From the NCBI GenBank assembly GCA_949316235.1, contig OX438741.1:10282124-10346123 (forward strand): 64,000 nucleotides of DNA, read 5' to 3'. Within the stretch, counting starts at the first letter, position 1. Each line of letters starts with the position of its first letter. This DNA is from Oegoconia quadripuncta (taxonomy: Eukaryota; Arthropoda; Insecta; Lepidoptera; Autostichidae). Positions 50,935-63,714 of the stretch are shown in pieces. A program made the position numbers and the translations under genes. The notes under the pieces are model-generated. The model was given only the letters and a program-made list of their open reading frames with translations. It was not told where the DNA came from and did not search any database.

Positions 50935-51000
50935 TAACTGGTGACGTCACTCTTGATTATGAACAACTTTCTCCAAGGAACCATAGTCCAATTTGCATAG
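50935..51000 (+). mobile_element. MITE M8 fragment
   Basis: AACTGGTGACGTCACTC to TCCAAGGAACCATAGTC, one arm only. Confidence 0.6.
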
Positions 51001-51175
51001 CAATGAACGGACATAGGTTACATATATATATACGAAGCAAATTAAATAAAAGCTTGTAAAAAGTAAGACATAGAGAAGAATAAAGATCAAACGAGAATCT
51101 AGTAATTTAATTGAGAATAGCTAGCAATCCGTCATGGACACTTTCAATTCGACATGACCACGCATTGCTTATACC

Positions 51176-51826
51176 TACCGAATAAAACAAATAGGGCATA
51201 TTAGGTAAGTGAAATAAAAGTTATTGGCATACATAGGTGGTTTAATTATTTTTTTTTCAAATACGCACACGGCGGCCGGAGGCTGATATGCGACTGGCGG
51301 GATTCGTAGGGTTCCGATAATGCGAAATTTATTTGGAACTCGTAGTTTCTCCAAGTTTTCTTTATTTAATTTAATTATGTAATTATCTGGAATAGGCTAC
51401 AAACGCAACCGGCAAATGACAACATTAACGCTTTATTAAAAAATAAAAAATAATAAAATATCCTTGGACATATACAGACAGCGCCATCTAGTTCCCCACT
51501 AAGCAACTAGGCTTGTGTTGTGGATACCAGATGGTTTATACACTACACAAATACATTGTTTTTGTAAATAAATACACATATAAATGAAAAACATCCATAA
51601 CTCGGGTACACAAACATGTCCGTATTCATCATACAAACATATGCCCCTAGCGGGATTCGAACCCGCGACCTCTTGGTATAGCAGCACAGTTTCTAACCAC
51701 TACACCAAACGGGTCGTCTATTCGACGATAGTTAAAAAAAATAATTAAACTACCTATGCCAATACCTCCTATTTCACTTACCTAATATACCCATTTTTTT
51801 CCTTACGTTAAAAAAACACATTCGGT
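51176..51826. mobile_element. MITE M2 copy with a SINE2 inserted
   Basis: Left CATATTAGGTAAGTGAAATA and right inverse TATTTCACTTACCTAATATA are separated by the interior and by SINE2 at 51430-51718. Confidence 0.8.
51430..51718 (-). repeat. SINE2, full copy inside M2
   Basis: Complete reverse copy ending CACCAAACGGGTCGTC. Confidence 0.85.
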
Positions 51827-52967
51827 ATGTCTGCTTGCTCCATAAACACAGTTATGTAACCTGAAGGTAGTATCGAACCGGACTGCATCCGTCAAAAAAA
51901 CTCCATTTTTGCCTCATCCTCTGCGGCTGTCTGAGATCGGACATACTTCAGCTGTCAGGTGCTCTTCAGCTACATGAACCACAACCCACGTCAGTTGGGG
52001 TATCGAGTAACCTTGGGGTGACCGCTCAGAGGCAGTACCGTATTCACCATAAGGGCACACGGGGCCCATGCCCAGGGCCCCCATTCTCATGGGACTCCTA
52101 AAGACCGACAATTTCTCTCACACATTCATTCTCAAAACTGAGCAATTTGTTAATTATGTGCATAGAAAGTGATTTCCTTCAAAAAATTGACTAAGGATAT
52201 AATAGAAGATTTCGCTCAACAGAAATCCCGAAAGAAACCGTTATCGTAATCGTCACCAAAAAAGCAGCAGCATTATAATATCATTAATGACATGTTATAT
52301 CTGTATCATGTTATACTGTATTTGATTACCTATAATAAATGGTCACACTTAGTAAAATTTTTTTATTATAATTCGCTTTTTTTACTTTCCAAAAGGGCCC
52401 CAAATTCTTGTGTGCCCAAGGGCCCCGACCTAGTTTAAGACTGCCCTGCTCAGAGGAGTGCAGGCAACTTGTGATACTCTGCTTCCATCTCCCTCTCCCG
52501 AGCCATTGGTCGTCGCTGCTCAACATCAAGAAGGACTAACACGTACCTTCGCCGGGTGTCCTCATGGAATCCAAGAAGAAATAGATCACAAGAGATGCTA
52601 GTATTAGGTAGGTAACTTGTACTCCCGAGAATTGAACCGACAATGCCTCGTTTTGATTGATTGGAATGCGTATTGTCTTTGTGCTTGAGTACAACACTTC
52701 GGTGTAACATTGGTTACGTCAGTTGGAAGTCCTCTATCTGGCCTAATTTTGGTTGTCATATATTACGCGTAGATAGGTATATCATTTTAAAGCACGAGGA
52801 AAAACGACGAGTGAAGGCGTTGTGTGTATGTGTCGAATCTTTGTCCAGATGTGTGGTCCGATTTCAGCGGTTTTTTTAATGTTAAAGACTAAACGAGATC
52901 ACAGGTTATTAGCAAGATTTCGAAGATAACATTTTTTTTGTTTCGTTTGGGACCCTTATACAAATTC

Positions 52968-53117
52968 TAGATATCGGATAAACATACATAAATATTTTAT
53001 AATATAAACATTTCGGTCTCAATCAGACTCGGTAATAAATGTCCGTATTTATCACACTGACCCGCAACCGCTGGTTTCGCTGATAGGGTCACTATCCACT
53101 ACACCAATCGGTCGTTG
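52968..53117 (-). repeat. SINE3 copy, internally deleted
   Basis: Tail lost. The head end CACCAATCGGTCG is intact. Confidence 0.7.
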
Positions 53118-53217
53118 TTTTATCTGTGGGTTTTGTAAATTTTCAAAACCACAGATCGGCTGTTGTTGAATTCGTTTGTATGTGTAATTTGTTTATCAGA
53201 CAGAACAGAACGTGACC

Positions 53218-53490
53218 CAGGCCTCAGGCCTCCCCCATAGATGTCCAAAGCTATCGGTTGGAAGCGGCCTGCGATTTTCCGCTATCTTCATTAGCTCGTC
53301 CATCTACCTTGTGTGCCGGTGCGTGGTCTCCACTCTAGAACATTAAAGCCCCACTGGCCACTTCTTCCTCGAGCTATGTTTTCTGCCACTTAACTAATCC
53401 GCTAGATGTCGGTGACTTTCGTTGTACACAGATTTCTTTATTCCTGATTCGATCTCATAGTGTAATGCCAAGCATCGCCCTCTCCTGAGA
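53218..53490 (-). mobile_element. RTE-like LINE 3' end
   Basis: Contains GCCTCCCCCATAGATG and GGTGCGTGGTCTCCACTC, as in the other copies. Confidence 0.65.
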
Positions 53491-53495
53491 GCGGA

Positions 53496-53669
53496 GTGTG
53501 AGTTTTGTTTCGACTTAAATTTACTACCGCCTTCACGTTTACGTGACGATTTGCAATGTGCACTGCGCAGCGCCTCTAGCGGATAGTTTGCAAAACGATT
53601 TTTTTCATAGGGACTTTTTTCGTAAACGCGAACGCGATGGTAAAGTTAAAAACGAGACAAAACTCACAC
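53496..53669. mobile_element. 174-bp hairpin MITE M1, reference copy
   Basis: Ends GTGTGAGTTTTGTTTCGAC and GAGACAAAACTCACAC. Same length as 4150-4323. Confidence 0.88.
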
Positions 53670-54634
53670 TTCGCACACAGGTCGTTGCATGACATTGAGC
53701 TTTCTTCCGATTGATTACTTACGAAATTGTAACAAAAATGTATGTGAGAATAGGTTGGGTTGAATTGATAGCTCTCATTTTCCATATTTGCTGATGCCTG
53801 TGTCAATGTCATCTACTGGTCTATAATTATAGTCCATTGCACGATTAATAGCACGTTAGTTCATTGGTAGCAACTACTGTTGTTTCCGGCTGCGATTGCC
53901 AAAAGTAGTATTATTAAACTTCCCCCACACCACTGCGATTATGCGACTTAGAATGAAATCGCATGAACTGATCTGACAGACATCACAAGTTATTCGGGTT
54001 ATAGGTAATCTAATTTTAGAAAACATCTTCCTAATTTGTAATTAGGTCGTAATTTGAATTGTCCCTTTCAATAGATATCTCTTTCAAGCCACTTGTCCCC
54101 TAAAGTTGCTTCAAAACTACTTATTTATTTATAGGGAATATCAACATCATATAATATTACACATTATTAGTCTAACATACTTTAGAAATTCTATTCCTGA
54201 TTATATGTTATATGACAATTAGAGAGTCATTCACCAATTTGTAGATAAAAAAAAACGCCCCGAATACAGAACCTCCTCCTTTTTTGAAGTCGGTTAAAAA
54301 GAACTCTGACAGATCGCTGGTATGTTTGTTTGTGACCTTAGTCGGCGCGCTGGCATAGGTAGACTTGTGTTGCCACAGTACGCGAGCCGTTCGTTGATTT
54401 AGGTTTAAATTATTTATGTTGATATTTTCGATTTTTCTTGCTAAATGGATCGATAAATATGGAGAGGACATCGGCTCCAAAACCAATAAAACTCACGATG
54501 TATAAGTATTGAATGATGAAATGAACCCAGTTTATAATAGGTACCCTCTTCAAGTATGCGTAGAATTTATGTTTCATGAAATGTTTTGTACATTGCAATC
54601 TTCAATATTTTAGATCGTAATATCACTCTGTTAA

Positions 54635-54714
54635 TACGTTCACGGACACTGAACCTGACGCAATAGATGTTTTATTGTCATTACGTTCATAGGGGTTCAG
54701 TGTCCGCCAACGTG
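54635..54714. mobile_element. 80-bp TTAA-flanked hairpin
   Basis: TTAA at 54631-54634 and 54715-54718 flank arms TACGTTCACGGACACTGAAC and GGTTCAGTGTCCGCCAACGT. Confidence 0.75.
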
Positions 54715-55581
54715 TTAAATAATCAATAATTAAGAGTTTGACAGAAGTACATCAATTATAGATTACAGAAATGTACAATTTTACAGTCAGCCTTACTTGG
54801 CTGCATGAGGGGTGTGAGTGAAGGTACGGAACAAGGACAATGTAATTTTTTTCATTTCTTCACACCTATGCCCTTGCAGTGTTACATTACGAGTATTATA
54901 CGCCCTGTACCCTAAATCTGTCGATACGTATCATACCGAAAATTCGAGTGTCAGAAGGGCGGATGTACTCGCCCGATTCGAATCTGACCTCAGTATACCA
55001 ATCCTAGAAGCGTGTGTAGCTGTGTATACAGAGATACTTTGAAAAATAGGTACACCCGCCATTTTGACATTAGGATGGCGGGCGGGCGGGATCCAAGGCT
55101 CGTTTTATAAATTATGTGTACTCATATTTGGAACCTCTTGTGTACCCACAGAAAGAAACATCAGAACTGGTAAGGTTTTCGGGAAATTTAATTAATCTTT
55201 TTTACTTCATAATGTATATAATTGTTTTTGACATTCATATTCATTTATTCATACATCGGCTCCATTATACAATTGACTTGTTCGTGTTTCGTGTAATTTT
55301 ATTGTGTTTTATTAATGTAGATCGCTGACTAATAATTGCATATCTGTTTGCAGGCAATTAGCTTTTATAAGAAAAAAATAAGATCTATGATATTACTGTA
55401 TTCTTGCAAACGATTTATCTTATGTTAACTTTACGTAGCAGGTACGTTTAAAATAAATAATTCGAATTGGACGAGTACACCCGCCATCTCACACACTGGA
55501 ATTTAGCAGTAAAATTAGCGATACCACCTACTAATAACTTATTTATAAAGGCTAATACAAAAGTAATAGTAAGTTCTCGTG

Positions 55582-55715
55582 GCTCACACACGCACACACA
55601 CTCGAGAACACTTTCACACGCACCTACATGTCAACACAATTACATACACACACACACGTACACACACACACACACACACACACACGTACACACATACATA
55701 CACACACTTTCAAAC
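55582..55715. repeat. (CA)n-rich microsatellite
   Basis: Long CACACA runs with TACA interruptions. The overlapping His/Thr-rich ORFs are artefacts. Confidence 0.95.
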
Positions 55716-57229
55716 ACTTACACAATACACATACAAATATAATATATCCCTAGATACAGGCGATAACAAACACAGGTTTTCTTAGATTTTGTTCTATTAA
55801 TGTAAATTTAGGAGTCCATTGAGGAGTTAGCAGCTGATGCTTATAAGTTTATAACACAAGTATTTTTAATGCTTAGCATGGGCATCAGCTGGGAACATAC
55901 TTTTAGATATTCTAATGAATATTACAAAATTTTACCGGTTGTAAACTACTGTATTTACCTGTGGTTAAAAATAAATTATTCTTATTATTCTATTATTTGC
56001 CGACTATTCCGCATGACAGTCATACGGTACTGTGTGAGGGAAGCATAAATCAATATAGGTACCTACCGGTATGGAATTTTAAACACCATGGATTTATAGC
56101 ACAGAAAGTGCACTGCAGATATCGTCACACGTGTGGACTGCATCTCGTGTATTCGTCTGAAGCTGACATTATATTTATAATAGTTTATGAACATAAAGGT
56201 CTTTACTTTCGCCTTTGTGTGTTGGCTATGTAAGCACCATCCTCTTATCTATTTCGGCCGCCCTGGTATGATGAATAACGTAGCCAGTGAAAGTGATGGC
56301 TTGGGACGCATTCCTATCCTCGGGGTGAAAGACAAGGCAATGCATGTGATCTTCCTGCATGGGTTATTCGAGGTCGAAAGTTCATATTTTCTATAAGTTT
56401 TTAAATTCTGAATTATAGAACTAAATGATCAAATGTCGGCGTCTGTAGGTCGATTTTGCTTACAACCTATGTTCAGCCGTATTTATTATGCAGAGTCAAT
56501 TGTGAATTTTTATGGGATTTCCGTTATTTTTAAATTGAGAAAATAAGGGAAATCTCCTTTTTCCTCAGTTTGAAAAGAATGGATTGGATGCAGGACTGTT
56601 GGATGGTATAGCTAGTGTAAATGGAATGTGTCTTCCAGTGCATCTTGCTGATAAGAGGGCTTTATTCCGTCCAGTGACAATCTCATTGAATAAATTAAGT
56701 TTTCTTTTTAAATTCAGCGTAAATAAAATAATGCTCCAAGCTGTTGCCATACTGTTTATATGACTATACCATTCATTAACTATTTATAATTCAATTCAGC
56801 GGTTGCTTCGTTTGTTGTGATCAGATGTTTGGGGTCCAAAGGTGTTAGCGGCTATTTAAAGGAAGGACAAGGGACAGGTTTTGTCGTGGGATGTTAATGG
56901 CATGAATGTAAATCGGTTTATTTACTTACGTGTTATTTTCCTAAACCCTTTCTAAGTTTAGCGTTATTTTTTATGCATAATTACGTCACTTACGCCCTTG
57001 ATGATTTTTTAATCTAGCATTTGATCTTAATCAATATTAAATGAAGATAAGGCCGAAGGGAAGACGATCGGCCTGATTTTATTTAGAGAACTGGTTATCT
57101 GATCTTTTTTTATCGTTATTTTTTTTAAATTTATTTTAGGTTTGCCAGTGGGTGCTATACTAACTAAAGTAATAAATAACGCTTATGAATTTAATAATCA
57201 CAGAATACTTTATATCCTCACTGTTCTTT

Positions 57230-57660
57230 ATAATGTACAATTTGCTTAAGCCCATCAGGTGCCGTACAAATTATTACTTGGGATCCTTCGTCACGCAGAA
57301 TCGCTTGCAGTGTTTAAACTGCATCTAAAGGAATATTATTTATCTCTTTAATGAATTGTATGTGCTGTTATGTATATATTTATGTGTATTGTATTATTGT
57401 ACTTATTTATATGGTTTTATTCTTTTTATTTTAGTAAGTGTTTACCTTTGTATGTATTTTACTATACCTATGTATTTTCTATGTATCGTCTATGTATCTG
57501 CTGATGTTTAAAGTTATTCACTTTTTACTTTGCATAATCCAACTACTTATTAGCTTCTTTAACTGAGGGTGTTTGGAAGAAATCACTATGAGCACTATTT
57601 ATGTTAAATGTTCTTTATATTTTATTTCGTGTGCAATATAGCCTAATAATAATAATAACA
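57230..57660 (+). mobile_element. LINE C-terminus and 3' UTR
   Basis: A short plus-strand frame (SVFKLHLKEYYLSL, then stop) precedes GGTGTTTGGAAGAAATCACT and TTTCGTGTGCAATA. Confidence 0.55.
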
Positions 57661-58242
57661 TGCAAAATCATGTCACATAAAAGCCAATAATTAAATGCAA
57701 AACTAAAAGTAGATTTTACATACTTTAGCATTACGTTATATCTATTATTCTAGCGAAAGAAAGGAAAACATATTTATGCCTAGTTATTTATGCAATTATT
57801 AAGTATTCACAATAAGTATATATCGTGAAAGAACAGAGAAAGGTAAGTACACAAAGAATAAGGAAAAAAAACGATGATAATTATGTTTGGTGAGGGCCCA
57901 TTCTGCGAGCGCTATTTAACTAGTCAGAATATGTTTGCATAGATTGTGGATAGAATCAAAGACTGTATAAAAAAAGTCATACATCCGTTCTTCTTGGGGA
58001 GTAGATGGCAAAAACATCAAATTCTTGAGGACCAGAATGTGGCCACGTGCACAACATAGTCTGTGGCATGATAAAGGTCCTGTAGCGTATCATGACATCC
58101 GTTGAACAAACTACACAAACGAGGAATGATCGAGTTGATTCCAAAGATTGTCCTGCGGTGTGGTACCAATTAACATTGACGTTTCTCTTGATTGCTTTAT
58201 TAAGGAATGGTCCTAAGGTGTTCGGAACCTTTCTTTTTTTTT

Positions 58243-58325
58243 TTTTTATTAAAAACTGGTTTCGCGTTTGACTACAATCTCACCTGATGGAACGTGACGA
58301 TGTAGCCGAAGATGTATTATTATTG
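58243..58325 (-). mobile_element. LINE 3' end fragment
   Basis: Poly-T then AAAAACTGGTTTCGCGTTTG, as at 30005. Confidence 0.7.
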
Positions 58326-58737
58326 CAATAAGCGTTTTTTTTTATTCTTATTCACCATTCTACACATCCTTATTTCTGACATCTCTATTATAAGTATAAT
58401 AGTATTTCTTACAAAAATAATTGGTATCTAACGTATATTTCGTGGGAGGTATAAAGTTCTATAAGAAATACACCGAACCGTTTATTAAGGAACTAGTTTC
58501 TGAGAATGCGTAAAAAAAGCGGAAAAGGTTAAGGACAAGCTGCAAAACTTGTTTTTGTTTATGTTTACTATTCGAGATAACAGGCACACCGGCGCCGGCG
58601 CCGCTGCCGGTGGCCTGTATTAAATGCACAAGGTTTATGCTAGTTGAGATTAGCTGAGGTTGGGAACTATTAAGTATTCTACTTGCTCTGAATGAAAGTA
58701 CTTTAAGTAGTAAGAAACTTTAGAACTGTGGGGCCAA

Positions 58738-59222
58738 GCAGTTATCTGAGCATCCAGTTGAGGTCTATGTGCTCCGGTTGAGGTGAAAACGTTACGACCA
58801 TGAGGGACTTGCGCTCATTGGGTATGTCAAGAGTCATCTCAGCGTCCGATTGAAGTATATTAGCTCCGATTGAAGTGACAACTGTAGAACCGTAAGGGCC
58901 AGACGCTCGTTGTGCGACACAACGAGCGAGTTTATTGAAGTATATTTTGTCTGATTGAGGTAGAAACTTTAGGACGGTAAAGGCCAGGCGTTCATTTGTC
59001 TTCCAAAAGTAATCAGAGCATCCAGTTTAGATATATGTGCTCCGATTGAGGTGGAAACTTTAAGACGGTGAAGACCAGGCATCTATTGTGCTATTCGATA
59101 GTTATATTAACGTCCGGTTTTAGGACTGTTTAATCAGATTAAGATGAGAACTTTAGGATCGTGAGGGCCAAGTGCTCATTGTACTTTTCTGAAGTTATTG
59201 ATGTTCACATTTGCTCCGATAT
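58738..59222 (+). repeat. Degenerate tandem repeat, period about 81-93 bp, 5-6 units
   Basis: Recurring order of motifs: CATCCAGTTGAGGT, GCTCCGATTGAGGTGGAAAC, GACGGTGAGGGCCAG, GCTCATTGTGCTT. GCTCCG anchors or their equivalents lie at 58771, 58863, about 58949, 59039, about 59132 and 59213. Confidence 0.85.
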
Positions 59223-59845
59223 AATTTTTTGTAGATATATTTCATTTTGAAATATTTTACCCAATTTTTGTACTTACACTATGTTCTTTTCCTAGTTAAA
59301 ATTAATATTCAGATTCTATTATCCACGGCGTAATAATAATAATATTATTCAAGAAGTACTTACCACTGTTTACCATTATATTTCATACTTCATATTTGAT
59401 GAGATAATAAAAAACCACATGAGCCATGTAAATCAACAGACTCTACCTACACCATTAGTTGAATATTTTTTAGAAACTTCGCTCGATACAAGGCTGCCGT
59501 TACACCACAAACTATGCTAGGAGCGAGCGAAAAAAAAGCGAGTTAGCTAACACGCTTAAAGTATTTTTAATTATTATCTATTTATTGTTAAATTGTATCT
59601 CTCAATATTGTTATACTAATAAAACATACATTACCTTTTTCGGTTATGTTATTTCATAAAAAAATATCGGACCATCTTTACAGCTTTTAAATAAATATAT
59701 AACCATCAATATAAGTACATAAAATAACAAAATACAGAAAATTATATATGAAATTTTGAAGTTAAGTAATCACTATTAATTGTTATAATAATTATTTTCT
59801 GAGTAACTGTATCCTAATTCAATAATTGTACTGATCAGGGGTTCT

Positions 59846-59965
59846 ATTACATAATTTCATCGGTTACGTTCGGACTGTGATTGGTTGGCTCATCGCTTGC
59901 TCGGCAATTTGATGGTTTCTCATTGGTCAACGTACTCGATAACGATACCGATGAAGTTACGTAAT
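59846..59965. mobile_element. 120-bp hairpin MITE
   Basis: ATTACATAATTTCATCGGTT at the left end; inverse ACCGATGAAGTTACGTAAT at the right. Confidence 0.7.
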
Positions 59966-60239
59966 CTAAAGGCAGATAAATTACCATTGTTCGGCCAATA
60001 TAATTAACGTAGACACTCCGTACCCGTACAGAATGCTAGGGTGTATGCGGATAGCTACTAATTCGATCATTAAGGAAGTAGTGTGATAATGTACATTTCT
60101 TATACCAAATATTATGTCCAACAGTGAACATATGTAGGCTGTTGATAATGACACTAAATAAGTAATGTCTGCTGGGACAAGTGTATCTTTCCGACGTACT
60201 GCAGTCATGTGACTGTAAGTTTGTTAGTCAATTAGTTTA

Positions 60240-60640
60240 GTCCTAGCCGAACTCTAGTCTTTGAGGCTTCCTTGAGCTCCAACTAGTCTGAGGTTTCACT
60301 AGTCTGTGAGGTCACAATAGTCTGAGAGGCCCCATCTTTGAGGCTTCACTCGTCTCTGAGACCGCACTGTTTTTAATGCCACGCTATTCCTTGAGGTCCA
60401 GCTAGTTTTTGAGGCACCACTAAGCCTTTGAGGGACTACTAGTCTTTGATGCTCTACTTGACTTGGATGCGCCATTAGTCTGAGGCCCCATTAGTCTTTG
60501 ATGATTCACTAGTCTTCGAGGCCACACTAGTCCTTGGTGCTTGACTAGACTTTGAGCCTCAGTAGTCATAAGATTTAGGCAAATAAAATCTTTGAGGCCC
60601 TATTAGTCTTTGAGGTTCCACAAGTCTTAGAGGCCCCACT
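60240..60640 (+). repeat. Minisatellite, about 19-21-bp unit (CTAGTCTTTGAGGCCCCA)
   Basis: Some 18 degenerate units with CTAGTCT.TGAGGC as the core. Shared, in inverse, with 26515-26680. Confidence 0.88.
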
Positions 60641-60691
60641 TATACAGTTAATTGGTAAATCGGGCTTTATCTATATTCGGCATTGCAATAT

Positions 60692-61023
60692 TTTTTTTTT
60701 AATGCACAACGGGTTGCTACTTGACCTCAATCACACCTGATGTTAAGTGAAGATGAGGTCGAAGGTGGAAGCGTACTGAGCGGAAACCCCAACACATTTG
60801 GGGGACTGGCTATCTTATCTCTGACAACCGGAACACAACAATGCTATTAGCATTGCTGCTTGGCTGCAGATTTAGATAAGACGGTGGTAGCTAGCCTAGC
60901 GGGCATATAAATGCCCTTCCACCAACCAAACCGAGTACTTAAACATGTACCCCGCTGGGGATCGAACCCGCGACCTCCGAATCGTAAACCCAATGTTGTT
61001 TACATTGAGCCACGGAGGCGGTC
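60692..61023 (-). repeat. SINE1, full copy
   Basis: Complete reverse copy ending GAGCCACGGAGGCGG. Confidence 0.88.
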
Positions 61024-61044
61024 TCTCTTCTTACTTAGCTACTA

Positions 61045-61160
61045 TTTGTGTTCCATGACTCGGAAAATGTTCTTATTCATCACACAAACATTTACCCCTC
61101 GCGGGATTCGAACCCTCAACCGGTGGTTTCGCTGATACTATCTACTACACCAATTTATCG
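61045..61160 (-). repeat. SINE3 head fragment
   Basis: B-box region GCGGGATTCGAACCC, ends CACCAATTTATCGTCG. Confidence 0.75.
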
Positions 61161-63391
61161 TCGAAAATTATAATAAATATATATAGAAATTTTGCAGGTA
61201 TAAATATTAACTTACATTGATATTAAACTGGAATTCTGATTTAAATTGGTTTTCTCTTCTTGTGAATATTTTAGATTAACGATGGAAAAAAAAAACAAAA
61301 AGTTCCAAATCTTCTTGTTTGTGCAATAGACGATTTTAGGGTTGCCACCTGCCAATTCTTAATGTAAGGGTTACCCGTATCCAAAGTACGGGTTTTCATT
61401 TTTTAAAAGAAGATCCTAGGAATAGCATTTGACAAGAAACGTCTGACATGCATAGCGAGACTGCTGCATTACCAAATCCAACTATATTGCCATAGTCTGA
61501 AAAATAGACGAATCCATATAAAAATACGGTGCATCTAGCAACCCTAGGTGCTAATGCTGGTAAAGACGAAGCAAACTAATGATATTTTAATGTTGCCCAT
61601 GTGGATCTGATACGTTTTCTTTGCACTTGTTTTATATAAAGTGCAATATTAAAAATTACTGTCAGGCAAATGCAACTAATCGACAGCAATTTTTATACCA
61701 ACTCAATAGAGACAATAAAGTCAATATGTTTTTTAATCGATTTCCAAAAAGAAGGAGGTTCTATGTTCGTCCGTACGTATTTCTTTTTTAATAACGCTAA
61801 CCCATATTAACGTGGATTTCTAACCGATTTTGATGTTTACATTTTTGGGTTTTCCGGCAGACTGGTTCTATATAAATTTGGGTAAAATCTGATGTTGTAC
61901 TCTGGAGATAGACTCAAATAGTATGTATTTGACGGGCGGTGGTGAGCCCATCGCCGTTGAATCGTGTTCAATATATTTTTTGGTAGAAAGACACCCACGG
62001 TTAGGGTTACCATAATGACAGGCATTTGCTGCAATTGACAGGCATTTTAGGGTTTAGAATTAGACAGGCGAGGGACCGGCATTTGTCAGTCAAGCATTTT
62101 TTAATTTCGCACAATTTACAAATAATAATTATTTAAAAATAATTTTTCTAATTATTTATTAGGTATATGTCTTATAGGTACCTACTACTTACTACTACTA
62201 GGTTTTACTATGTGTTGTTTCTTATCTACTACTTTGGCGTATCCAGTTAATCATAAAAATTACGGTTATTTTTGAGAATTTCAAATTATTCATAAAAACG
62301 GTAACTTTTTATAATCGTGAATTTTGGAAAATAACTCTCATCTAAGCTATATTATTTATTAGCTTTTAGGCTTCTCGGGTGCAGGTCAAAGCGATTTTTT
62401 TATTTATTCTGTATTTAAAAAGAAATCCTAATTTATCCAATGAGCCACTGGACGGAATGAACCGTCTTAAGAGTAATGTTCACCTTTCGATATCTGACAG
62501 GATATTAATGGCACATGCGGCGAAGTTTTTGGAATTAATTCTTTGTTCAACAGTTTGGTTAGGACTACACCAGGAAAACTTTTTATACATTAACATATTA
62601 CTTCTTAATGTGTAGCAAATTATACTTACTAAAGTGTAGTTGGTTCACTATTACAATGATTTATTGGACCACATTCTAATTATATTAATTGCACTAGTTG
62701 GGAATCCAGATCACAACACTGAAGACACTGTTTTTTGAAAAATTATGTACCTACAGAACCAAGGAATTACGTCTGGAAATTCACAATATTATTCAATTGT
62801 ACTTTTTCGAATATATCACTTAAACCACTTTGTCAATAAAACCAAAATAAAAGACTGATCATAAATTTTTTTAATAAAACAAATGGCTAATTTAAATTAT
62901 TAGAAGCGCTATTGGAATGTGTTTTAAATGGTCAGTTTGATAGAAAAACGCGCGATTTAGTCGCTAATATCGATGTTAACACGCAGAAGTAAATACGTGC
63001 GCGTGCGACGGACGCAGAGCGCGTCCATTCACTAACTAAGCAAGCGCTTTGCGTCTCGCCGCTTTTTTATTAACCTGGCAAAATGTAAACAAAAAAACTA
63101 AATAAAGAGAAATTGTTGCAGTATCTTCTCGTTTGTAACTTGTTATCTTTAATTTTAATATGAATATTCAAGACGAAATTGATTAGACTACATTTTTAAT
63201 AGTAGATTAAGCACCAAGGGGATAGTGTCTTATGTCATATTGAATTCTGAACGAAATGAAGGATTCTGTAGTTAATTCCCGAGTGAAGCAAGGGAATTAT
63301 GGTAAGAACTTGAATGAAGCGAAGGAATCAAGTCTGCCCAAAGCTAAGACAATTTTATCCCCGAGGAGCATAATCTACTTTATACACCTAA

Positions 63392-63714
63392 TGGTGTCGA
63401 TTCGGATGTACAACGAACTAACTAAATTTAAAGCAGATACATCCTTTTCTAACACTATTAACATGAAAGGGACGACTATAAATTAAGGCCTGTCAAATTA
63501 AGTTAAGAGCTGTCAAAACAAGTCGCTCTATAGTATTTTAATCGTGACGTCGCTAGGTGTACACCTAATATTGATAAAGAAGTGCTTGTTTTGATCATTT
63601 TACTTAATTTGACAGGACTTAATTATATGTCGTCCTTTTCATGTATTAGTGGTTAGAAAAGGATTACATATAATTTAAATTTAGTTAGTTCGTTGTACAT
63701 CCGAATCGACACCA
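63392..63714. mobile_element. 323-bp hairpin MITE, M3-related terminus
   Basis: Arms of about 110 bp. Both start TGGTGTCGATTCGGATGTAC and later contain GGACGACATATAATTAAG-like sequence. Confidence 0.85.

Noticed and set aside
55467..55785. Two His/Thr-rich ORFs
   Set aside because: They are translations of a (CA)n microsatellite.
55961..56233. 90-aa plus-strand ORF
   Set aside because: No recognisable motif, no splice-site support and codon content like the AT-rich surroundings.
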